DNA of 64,000 nt, taken from Sphaerolaimus hirsutus (taxonomy: Eukaryota > Nematoda > Chromadorea > Monhysterida > Sphaerolaimidae). The notes beneath the pieces are model-generated. The model worked only from the letters and a program-made list of their open reading frames with translations. It did no database searches and was not told where the DNA came from. Of the stretch, positions 24,783 through 34,254 are shown piece by piece. Numbering within the stretch: the stretch's first letter is position 1; each line of letters starts with the position of its first letter. The position numbers were made by a program, and so were the translations under genes. Location of the stretch: assembly GCA_964036195.1 (NCBI GenBank), contig OZ038451.1:30211927-30275926 (forward strand), given 5' to 3'.

Positions 24783-27388
24783 GGCTGACATGTGTGAAGG
24801 CATGGTGAAAATACTAGAGAAAACACATGAACATATTGTGGGCATTCAGAAAGCTATGTTGGAAGGTTTTGAAACGCAAAAACAGTTGTTGGTCTCACAA
24901 CATGGCACACAAATGAAAACAATGGCAGAGTTCAATTTTTCAAATGTGCTTAATGCCAAAAATTCAGATATTCATAATATGTGCAGCCAGCTTAGTATGG
25001 AATTGGGTGAACAGAACATGAATCATTCTAAAAAAATCACATATATTGTTGGCAATATTTTGACAAGATTGGATGAGAAAAATGAAGTGCCAAATGAACC
25101 TGTGGCTGGAATGGTATGTATAATGACAATATCCACAAATCAGTTTACCAGCACATTTTGACATGTATAAAAAATCACCATATGGCTTAGTAGTAAACAG
25201 ACTTGTGGATATATAATATGATTTTTTTCTTCAATGTTTCACATTTTAAAGTCCAATTGCAACATAGAAAAATTGTGAAGAGATTCAAAAAGTAGAAACA
25301 AAAATGGAACAATTTTTGAACAAAGTTCAAAACACTGTCAATTGGTGCCAGAAGGATAAAGCTGAATTTCTAGCTAAAACAACCAAACATGATGAGCATG
25401 TTTTGAGCATACTTAATGGCATGAAATCTGGTTTTCAAAGCAACATTATGGCCAAACTGGAAAAATACAATTCAGAAGTTTTGAGCACACTTGATGGCAT
25501 GAAATCTGATTTTCAAAGTAGCATTGTGGCCAAACTGGAAAAACACAATTCAGAAGTTTTGAGCATACTTAATGACATGAAATCTGGTTTTCAAAGCAAC
25601 ATTATGACCAATTCAGCACAATTCAGAAATAATGGAAAAGATGGATCAAAAGAGTGGCAACAAAGTGACAACACACCCAATCATGGTATGTATTTATGTG
25701 AAGATAATCTCAAAACAATAGTTTTACCATATTCAATGAAGCTTCTATTGCCACACAGGACAATGATTTGTTCTTTGAAAAAATGGAAAAAGCATTATCT
25801 TTTTTGGAAAAAAGGGATAATAACATGGAAAAGGGCATTGGTGAAATGACATTGGCACTGTCACAGACACAGCAGACATGTCAAAACATTGAGAATAGAA
25901 TGGTTTACTTTTAAACACATTTTCAGTGGAAAAACAACTTTATAAATCACCTATACCCTCAAAACGCAGATATCATTGGGTGCAGATATTAAACAGGTGA
26001 ATCACACATTGAACTGCATGTTCGATAGTTTGTGCAATGCATTGAGACAGTTGAATAATACAATTCCAAAAACAGAGGTATAAACTTGATATTTACATTA
26101 TTTTTTACAGTTTGGTTTGAATGTTGCTTTCAAAACACAGATTACATGCCTAGATGCCATACCATTTGAAAATGCTCTCAGAGAAATCAAAACATTTTCA
26201 GCAAAAATGGGAAAATTGAGCAATATTGGACCAGCAAACATAACTCAGAAAAGCCAACCACAACAAATCAACCTAGCACTATTCCCATGCCTTCAACCAC
26301 CTCAGCCAGCTCAGAAAAGCCAACCACAACAAATCTACCTAGCACTATTCCCATGCCTTCAACCACCTCAGCCAATGTTCAGTACCATTCAAGGGTGCCC
26401 TAGATTTTGACACTCCAGGGGTTGGATAGATAGCTTGGATTTAGATTTAGAAAGATAGATAAAAAAAATAGAGGGGATTGTGAAAGTGGTAAAAATCTAA
26501 CCGTTCTATTAGAGACCACTGCTCTATTTTTTCACTTACATTTCCTATACGTTTTTCATTCCTTTCAAAAACCGTTTTGGTTGGCACTTGCTTAATGCCA
26601 TTTCTACATGTCGCTCTATTAGAGACTGCCGCTGTAGTGTTTTCACAAGTGCAAAAATGCGCCAAACCTGTCATTCTATTGGAAGTGTGCCATTCTATTG
26701 GAAGAATGATCGTTGTATTTAAGAGTTTTGTAGGGGGTGAAAAGGGGGTCTGGGGGTTCCTTATGCAAAACAACTAAACGTTGAGTAGCCTCCAGAATAG
26801 ATAGCTGGATTGTTCAATAACCACATTCAACAGGGCATCCTGGTACCATTCTACAACACTGCAAACATTGCAAAAGATGGATGATGGTGATGAAAAAGCC
26901 ATTGAAAAGTTGCACCCTATTGCGGCATATGCACAAAACTCAGTTGAAAAAAAATTCGAAATTGTTTTCATGGACAAGTTGAACAATATGGAATGGAAAA
27001 TTTATGCTAAACTGGATGCAAACAGCAAAGTTACTTATACATAAACGGTTTTTTCACATATCATTCCAAAACATAAAAAACCACATTTTCAGACACATGT
27101 GATAATGCTAAGCTTAAACATTGTACTTGGATGCATCACATTTACACTAACAATTGCTCTCATATTTGGCTATTGCATGTTTGCAAAAGAAAATCGGGTC
27201 GTGGCAAGGGATGTTGAGTGGGCACAAATGTTAGTCTATTTTTTCAACAATGCTGTAGAGAACCAAAAAATGTAAAACGTTTCAGGCAAGTGACAACACT
27301 CTCGGCACTGGCCGAACTGGCATTGATTGCTTTGCTACGTCACATCAAGTGCCAACAGATTTCGCGGTTTGTATACGTGGTTACATAA
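24783..27388 (+). CDS. Coiled-coil membrane protein gene, interrupted by an hAT
   Basis: Exons: about 24783-25113, 25268-25685, 25759-25902, 25970-26077, 26111-27029 (contains the hAT 26390-26842), 27093-27229, 27286-27388. Exon 2 holds three 26-residue repeats around EVLSILNDMKSGFQSNIM and AKLEKYNSEVLSTLDG, a long heptad-like helix. Exon 5 has a tandem 22-residue SEKPTTTN..PSTIPMPSTTSA unit. Exon 6 has a membrane segment (IVLGCITFTLTIALIFGYCM) and exon 7 ends LALIALLRHIKCQQISRFVY...T. Joining exon 6 to 7 at CAAAT|gttagt gives an in-frame ending. Phase fails between exons 2 and 3 and within exon 5, so this copy has indels. Family unrecognised. Confidence 0.6.
26390..26842. mobile_element. hAT-type element inserted in a coding exon, TSD gtaccatt
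   Basis: The 8 bases gtaccatt are exact at 26382-26389 and 26843-26850. The ends are caagggtgccct...agggcatcctg, imperfect inverted repeats. Removing the element and one duplication joins ...SANVQYHS to TTLQTLQKMDDGD in one frame. The interior includes 'ctctattagagac' motifs and 'gatagatagctt'; related 'agctatctatc' DNA is at 27780-28150. Confidence 0.75.
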
Positions 27389-27426
27389 CACTTATTTGAG
27401 AAAAAGAATTATATTTTTAGAAAACG

Positions 27427-27672
27427 TCGTATTTCCTCAAGATACCCCCCGAAACATTTTCCAGTGAAAACATTGAGTGGGTTAAGTGAAAAGGTTTTTT
27501 TTCAGGGGGTTTATTCTTTAAGTGAGTGAGTTAAACGAGAAGGGTTTTTTTCCAGGGGTTTATTAGTTAGGTAGAAAGCACAAACGTATGTAAACGTCAT
27601 AAAATACAAAAATACAGCAATACAATTTTGACAAAGATATTTTGAGGGGGGTATTTCGAGGAAATGCAATAG
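27427..27672. mobile_element. Family A-like TA MITE, diverged
   Basis: Begins cgtatttcctcaagatac after 'aaaa' and ends gtatttcgaggaaatgcaat; the termini are mutated, so the TA flanks are only partly kept. The core has two 'aaggttttttt.cagggg.tttatt' blocks. It lies 40 bp after the stop codon of the preceding gene. Confidence 0.55.
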
Positions 27673-27699
27673 TCTTTGAAAGTAGTTTTTATAAAACAT

Positions 27700-29040
27700 T
27701 GTTTTTCAAAATTACACAATGTTTTTTTCAAAAGTTCTCAGCATGTCAAAATACAAAGTCTTAAAAAATGTTGCAGGGATCTCTAGTGGGGGGTTGGGGG
27801 GTTACCTATCCATCCAGCATGTCACTTAGCTATCTATCTATCCGGAAGTCAATGTTTTCGACTACTACCCCCATAACCCCCCCCCAAATCGCCCAGCTAT
27901 CTATCTATCTGGAGCGATTTTTCAGAAGCTATATCCCAATTTTCGCTTAAAATCCCTATTTTTCATACCTATATATGCTCTTGTATACCCATTTTGAACC
28001 ATTTTACACCTACATTTAGCATTTTTTCTCCATTTTCTTCCTTCTACGATCCGAAAAACCCTTTATGTCGAAACAATACAACCTTCCCCCCAAACCCCCC
28101 CCCCCCCTGAAAACTTTTCAGCTATCTATCCCTCTGGAACAATTTGCTATCTATCCAACCACTCGGAGGGTCAAAATTCAAAACATCCCTGAAACGTAGG
28201 TGCCTATACCTCTGCATGCGCGCTTCCAATCGACACCCGAAACAATCGCACCTACAAACATGAATAGGACCTATGACGATGTTGAGAGTGAAAACGAGAG
28301 TACCGGTCGGTCTTTTAAAACGTTGCAAAAAGTACGAATATGTTGAAGATTCGATTTTTCTACAGAAATGGCAGACTTTCCAGCGCCACCGCCGGAACTG
28401 AGAGTGACTTTGTGCCGTTTGGGCAAGCCAGCCAATCATTAAATAGTGGAGTGGGGGCCGTGTTTACCCATTTTTTGAAGTTTTATGAGGGGGGTACACT
28501 TAAAAACCAATAAACGTTTTGAGACAAAAACCGTTTAAAAAACACGGCCCCCAAACATGCGGCCATCTTGATTCGTTTATTTTATTTATGCCGCTCACCC
28601 GCCGCGCAGCGCGCGCGAACATGATCACACACGTAAATAGGTTTTACCAAACTAAAGATGGAAAAAATGTTTCTAACCTCACAAATTAAAACGGAAAAAA
28701 GTATAAAAACTTAATTGAAATTTAAGATGATACCATATCAAAACATCAATTTAAAGGTTAAAAACATATTTTCATGTTTAGCATTGAAAAGTTTTTTGCA
28801 TTTCGTCATTTACATAATATAATTTGAGTAAATAAGTGTCATTTCGCTTCACCTTTGAAACATTTGTTTTAATTTTTCGTTTTATCCCTTATTTATTTTA
28901 TTTGTAAAAAAAAGTTTTTTATCATTATTTAAATGCATATCACATAAAGTTTTCAATTTACTTTACCCAATTGAAACACTACATACAATGTGGAAAATAT
29001 AGCGAACACAAACCATATCGCCACGGTAAACGCCACTCGT
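27700..29040. other. Repeat-rich and AT-rich spacer
   Basis: 27770-28150 is rich in 'agctatctatctatc' and resembles the interior of the hAT at 26390. 28450-28555 has the inverted pair gtgggggccgtgttt / aaaacacggccccc. 28560-29040 shows no exon or repeat that I can define. The 105-codon minus-strand frame at 28122-28439 has no codon or motif support. Confidence 0.4.
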
Positions 29041-29043
29041 GCA

Positions 29044-29424
29044 GTATTTCTTCAAAATGCCCCCAGCTTGAATATAATCACCACCCCCAACACAATGCAA
29101 AGTCAATGGCTGTTGTTTGACTTAATTTTTATCTTGGAAAAAAAAAGCCAAACGATATAATGTGCTTTGACTTTCATATTAATACATAATGAAAACGTAT
29201 GAAAACGATACATGTAACGAAATATACAGACAAAACTGAGTTCAAGGTTTTCATTTTACCGTTTTCATAGCAAATCAGATAAATGGAAAAAACCTTATTA
29301 TATTATTTGTCATTTTTCCATGATGAAAACAAGATAAAAATTAAGTCAAACAACAGCTGTTGACTTCGCATTGTGTTGGGGGTGGGGGTTATGTTCAAGC
29401 TGGGGGCATTTTCAAGAAACACTG
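29044..29424. mobile_element. Foldback MITE of the GTATTTCTTC group
   Basis: cagtatttcttcaaaatgcc...ggcattttcaagaaacactg, with long arms: 'cacaatgcaaagtcaa' pairs with 'ttgacttcgcattgtg', and 'gacttaatttttatcttg' with 'caagataaaaattaagtc'. The first bases resemble the CCGTATTTC group. Non-coding. Confidence 0.65.
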
Positions 29425-30202
29425 TATATGAGATACATTGTAGAAGACAGCATGCCGATAGAGCAAAAACTGTTTTTTAATGTCAACCTTAAAATTGTAA
29501 CATTTCGGCCCCGTCACACAACACCATTGTGACATTAATCCAATTATCGCAAATAATTGCCGGCCCGTCTGTCCCGAACCGAACCAACCGAATGGCCCTG
29601 TTTTTTACAAGGCCATAAAGAAATGAAAAAATTGCATTTTTGTAGTTGACCCAAACCTAATGTGCCCATGACATTTGTCACAAAATGCATTTACATTCCA
29701 CTTATTAGAAGAGACCGCAAAAACACATTTCATTTATTCTTTATTATTTTTTCTGCATGTGAAAAGTGCAAATACCCAACATTGAGGGTATCTTTTACCC
29801 CCTGTACCATATTTTTGGCAAAAAACATCACATTTGTCTATTTTTTGTATGATATTTATCACTAATAGCCACCAATTTTGTACTTTTTCATGTGGTTTTT
29901 TACCAAATGTCATTTTGAAAAGCATTTTATCACGAAAACAGAGAATAAAAAATTTGCCCAAAAAATCGGGCAAATTGAATCCAGCCCCAGTGCCATGTTG
30001 CATGCGTGGCTGAACAGCTGACGTTTTACAAAAAGTAAAACGAGCCGAAACAGAAGGGTAATAAAACTCTGACGACAGTTACATGATCTCTCGGAGAGAT
30101 TATGTACAGCCGGGCAGGTGCAGAGCGGGCCGCTCAATTTTTGCCTTGCTCCCCCTCCACAAAAGTCTGCCATCTTTTATTTTCATAAAAAAAATCTGCA
30201 CA

Positions 30203-32046
30203 ATGCCAGTAATTTTGCCGGCCCAGGCAGTTTCAATTTTGCCTGTCGATTTCCTTGGGCAATACCGTAGTACAGGGTGTCCCATTGAAAATGACATCCC
30301 AAATTTTACGTATAAATAAGAAAAAGAAATCACAGTTGATGAAAGAAAAACTATCACAGGCTCTCACATTTCATGAGCAGCCTCTCAAAACAGCTGTCTA
30401 CAGTCTGGTGTCTGTCCCAGACCCTGTAAAATGTCAAGTAAAGTGTCAAGTGTTGTGTAAAACACCATAAAAATGGATTTTTTCATGAAAACAGTCAAGT
30501 AAAATGTCAATAACTTGACACTTTTTACACAACATTTGACACTTTACTTGACATTTTACAGGGTCTGGGACAACACCCAGGCCACCATCCAATCCTCCAT
30601 CATTCCGGAAATGGGCAAAATCCAGCTGGAACACAACGGCATGTCGGCACAAATTGAGGTGTGTTCCCCCATCAAGACAGCATCGACATCTGTGGTATGT
30701 GGGATTTTATTTTCAGGTTTTCAAGAGTGTAGAAGATGTGCAATTGCCCCCAGAAGTGCACATTTTGATTCTCAAGCGTTTTATGAAACACCTGGCGTTG
30801 ACACTCACCCCGCAACAAACAGATACGTTAATTTCCACGTGCATCAAAAAGTTTCTGCACGATCAAGATAGTTAGTGGCGTTGTTAAATTTTCATGCATT
30901 TTTTCATATATTTAACCGTTTTCATATGTATTGCCCGCCCCGCCCCCCAGATTTTCGCTATTTAGCGTCGACTCATAGTCCTACTAGAGATGGCAAAACT
31001 TTGCCAAAATTTAGAGTAACAATTCCAGATGAGAAAGATTTTGCATTCACCCATCCTGCCCTTAGGCTCGACCCTGCAAAAACACATGAAACAGTGATCG
31101 ATTTTGCAAAAAGGTGCTGAGAATATAAGGAGAGTGATCATTTGACAAGTTAGTCTTAATATCACCACTCTCTCCCCACTAGGGTAAACCCCACTGTGTA
31201 ACGCATGTGCAGGAGAAATGCCCGATAACATTGCCGGCTGGTTTGACAAAAAATTCAAACAGTTGAACCGCAATGAACTGGCAAACTGTTCAGAAAGTTT
31301 GCGGTCACTGGACAATTTTACAAACTTTTAACTCAAAAATCAGTGTGTCATTACAGAGAAAGGGGAAATAATTCACACGTCAGTTGAAAATCACCCCTCT
31401 GTAATGTACAAAATTCATCAAAAATACCTATTTTATCCCCCCAAACATTGCAGATGCATATTCTGTTGGCCCCCAAAACAATACCAGCCAATGTTGCATC
31501 TACCATATCTTGTCTGTACGGGCTGTTTTTCCCATGAGCCCTTGACAATTCCACCAGAATTGCTCCCATTTGTCAAATTTAATTGGCTACAGGCGGACAA
31601 GCTAGCCCATAAATTTGACAATGACCTGCCAAAAAGAAAGACTACCGTATCCCTTGCAGAGTGTTGTATGCATGACAAAATTCAAAAACAGTCAGATGTT
31701 CATGCATAAAACATTGCCTTTACACAATACCATATTTTAAACCCAATTCCCCTATGCAGGATGTATGAGTCGACCTTGAGATGCATACAACGGAAATTTT
31801 CCACTGAAAAATCGACCCAAACAAAGGCCAAGCACTTCAAAAAATCTCGTGATTCCCGCAAAAATTTGGTGTAATGCCTTTGCCTGGCCTGTATTATATC
31901 ATTTTCATGTTCAATATTCCCGACCAATGAAAACATTTCATTCATATCTTGACCTTATTCCAACAGCTACAAACCCCAGGGCCTCTGAACCTATGGGGAG
32001 AAGGCTATGTCCACATTCGTTCCTCCAAGCCAATTTTCAATCTGTG
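30203..32046 (+). CDS. Multi-exon gene with Cys-pair segment, unrecognised; 3' end lost in a repeat
   Basis: Exons: 30336-30407, 30581-30694, 30717-30870, 30951-31113, an open block about 31210-31331, 31358-31709, 31760-31868, 31967-32046; a possible ATG exon (MPVILPAQAVSILP) starts at 30203. Phases agree for the first four (0, 0, 1, then N-F-R-Y) and for the last two. Readable peptides include ATIQSSIIPEMGKIQLEHNG, VQLPPEVHILILKRFMKHLA, KTLPKFRVTIPDEKDFAF, HCRCIFCWPPKQYQPMLHLP followed by YLVCTGC (two C-x2-C pairs), and LQTPGPLNLWGEGYVHIRSS. The first intron is exactly an E element. Repeat family U begins 3 bp after the last exon. The 31113-31358 junctions are unresolved. No family recognised. 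Confidence 0.6.
30408..30580 (+). mobile_element. Element E copy acting as an intron
   Basis: A 173-bp near-palindrome, gtgtctgtcccagaccctgt...acagggtctgggacaacacccag. It separates codon CTG (Leu) from GCC (Ala) in phase 0, so VYSL joins ATIQSS without loss of frame. Its ends are its own splice sites: GT at 30408 and AG at 30580. Each arm contains the 'caagtaaaatgtcaa' motif found in copies near 32500 and 36600. Confidence 0.7.
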
Positions 32047-32048
32047 TC

Positions 32049-32360
32049 CCCACATTGAGCAAATTACAGTAGATTACGGTAGTCCAAACGCTGACGCAAA
32101 ATTATGTGACACAAAATTAACATAATCTTGCTTCAACATTTCAACTACAGTAATCTACCATAACCCCAGATGACGAAACACAATAGCGACGCAAGATTTG
32201 GATACGGTAGCTCATCACACTACCATAACCCAATCTTGCATCAATACTATGACGTCATAGGGACATAAGTATCAAAATGGGACATAAGTTTCACAAAAAC
32301 GGACACTTTCCGGAAAAATAAACTACCATAACCCACTTTTTTCTTTACTTGGAACGAAGT
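32049..32360. repeat. Repeat family U, copy 3 (inverted)
   Basis: Reads as the reverse complement of the block at 13190-13500: 'ctatgacgtcatagggacat', 'ggacactttccggaaaaa', 'accataacccactttttt'. It starts 3 bp after the last readable exon of the preceding gene, so insertion may have removed or displaced the gene's 3' end. Confidence 0.55.
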
Positions 32361-32488
32361 GGACGATAACCACCCTCCCCATAGGTCAAAAGGCCCCAGT
32401 ATTCTGCTTAAGGCTGTAGACTCTTATACATGGTGGTTTTTGTAGCATTTTTCTACGTCTGCGTACGTTTTTACTACTGGGGGGCAAT

Positions 32489-32657
32489 CCCAAGCCCTGT
32501 AAAGTGTCAAATTTAAAGTCAAATGCAAAGTAAAGTGTCAATGAAAACAAAAAAAAAGAAAAGATTTTATTACTGAACTTTGTATGACAATTGACACTTT
32601 ACTTTGCATTTGACTTTACATTTGACACTTTACTTTACACTTCACAGGGCTTGGGAT
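32489..32657 (-). mobile_element. Element E copy nested in a MITE remnant
   Basis: On the minus strand it starts CCCAG|gtggcaatcccaagccctg and ends ccccccag, again GT...AG. Host DNA 'ttttactactggg' / 'agttcaaaacatttctggcg' is the core of a family A MITE, whose right end closes at 32818 (tttcgagaaaatacggta). Because the host is another transposon, this copy is not an intron of a known gene. Confidence 0.65.
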
Positions 32658-32889
32658 TGCCACCTGGGAGTTCAAAACATTTCTGGCGAAAGAATAACAC
32701 CCCCCCCCCTCGAATTACCCCCCCCCCCTCGAATTACCCCCCCCCCCCTCGAAATACCCCCCTCAAAATTCTCACTCTGAAAAAAAACTCCCTGGGGGTA
32801 TTTCGAGAAAATACGGTACATTATGTATTTATTCCTTTATGATGTATCTATCGCAGCTACACCTTAGGGGTATTTCTAGGAAATATGGT

Positions 32890-33083
32890 TATACTTGATG
32901 GACATCACACTTAGTATGAAAACCTACCGTAACCCATCTGAATATTGAAGCAAAAATCATACAGCCTTTTCGTCAAAATATTTCGTTTTTACTATGGGAT
33001 AATTAATTACAAAATTGATAACAAGATTTTATTCATAAAATTATGGCAGGATTCTGTGCATACTTTGCGGTCCGCCGAGTATA
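32890..33083. mobile_element. TA-flanked palindromic MITE, family D variant, copy 2
   Basis: TA-tacttgatggacatcacac...tgcggtccgccgagta-TA. The left half matches 8395-8590 ('cttagtatgaaaacctacc'), while the right end ('gcatactttgcggtccgcc') matches the variant at 52096-52366 and 54430-54682, so the copy is a hybrid of the two subfamilies. Confidence 0.65.
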
Positions 33084-33245
33084 CCGTAAAAACAAAAAGC
33101 ACTGGATACACATCAACAGGGAAATGATTGCATCTTAACAAAGTGAAGTAGGGCTAAGCCAATTGGTGTGGCCCCACTGTGCACCCTAACATGACACAAA
33201 TCGGGCTGCCCTTGTTCATCAGCCACCAGCCCAAACAGTCCTGAT

Positions 33246-33455
33246 TAGGGTGTCAACAAAAACTTTTTGGCGGAAAACGGAAACGGAAACGGAAATTTTT
33301 TTGCACATGCTGGAAAACGGAAACGGAAAAATTTTGCACTTGCCGGAAAACGGAAAATGGAACAATGGAAGGCCGGAAAACGGAAACAGAAACAGAAAAC
33401 AATTTGCCTGCGGAAAGCGGAAATGGAAAACGGAAAACGGAAAGTTGACACCCTA
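33246..33455. mobile_element. Short hAT MITE (TAGGGTGTCAAC termini), TSD gtcctgat
   Basis: Perfect terminal inverted repeats tagggtgtcaac / gttgacacccta and an exact 8-bp duplication gtcctgat at 33238-33245 and 33456-33463. The 210-bp body is ggaaaacggaaacggaaa repeats. It defines the terminal family of the 1961-bp composite at 11205-13165. The flanking DNA may be a degraded exon (WCGPTVHPNMTQIGLPLFIS on plus). Confidence 0.9.
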
Positions 33456-33463
33456 GTCCTGAT

Positions 33464-34250
33464 GCATGACTGCATCACTGGGCCCAGGCTTCCGCTGGAA
33501 GTAAATGACATACAGGGTGAAAAAAGTTAGTCATTTGTTCATTTACAAGTGGGAAGAGGCATGTCTTCATTTATCTCAAAACGTTTGATGGAAATTTACC
33601 TTTTTGTGTAAATTATTTTGACATTCAACCCCCACTGTGGTTCCGGTAAATGAAATAATTCTGAAAAGTTGTATATGGATACTCTACATTTATTTACAAC
33701 TTTTTGTGATGGGGCTGCAGGGAGGGGGAGGGGTGTGAAAAGATGCGACACATCAAGGTGTATCTGTCACCCGAATTTAAGCCCCCATCGTGCATTCACT
33801 TGACACTTGGCAGTGGACACAAAACTGCATGTCAAAGGGATTTGTTCAGGTGCTCTATGATGGCTTGCCAGAGTGGACACTGTGATAGAAATAAGGGTTG
33901 ATTTTCGTATTGAGTGATTGTTTTGCACCCCGTGTGAGCTTTTCAGCTAGTTTTAGGACATCAATTGACTGATTCTTTGTAAATTTGCGAAAGTTCCATT
34001 TATATTGGCCGGCCAGAAATTTCATAATTTTTACAGAAAAAGCCCCTGTGCCAATTGTGCACAAATACAGTTTATGATAACAAATACAACGTTTTATTAT
34101 CTATTTAGATTCATTCAAATGTGTGCGGACAGCTGAGTTAAGCACCACAAAAAGCTAACAATATGATTCGCAAATAGTTATGTTATTGGGAAAAATATGT
34201 TTGTTGTAAATTATGTGTGTTATACTCGATGGACACACTTTTTGTCACAC
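33464..34250. other. Spacer without a supported gene
   Basis: AT-rich DNA. 34197-34254 begins the 3' flank of the membrane-protein gene. An E-like relic may lie at 34495-34640 within that gene's last intron (cctacaccctgtgaaatgcc). Nothing else is recognised. Confidence 0.35.
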
Positions 34251-34254
34251 ACTA

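Noticed and set aside
28122-28439. 105-codon minus-strand frame
   Set aside because: No splice sites, domain or conserved motif; lies partly in a repeat.
33165-33480. A host exon split by the hAT at 33246
   Set aside because: The plus frame before the element (WCGPTVHPNMTQIGLPLFIS) meets a stop at the insertion point and does not continue convincingly after removal of the element.
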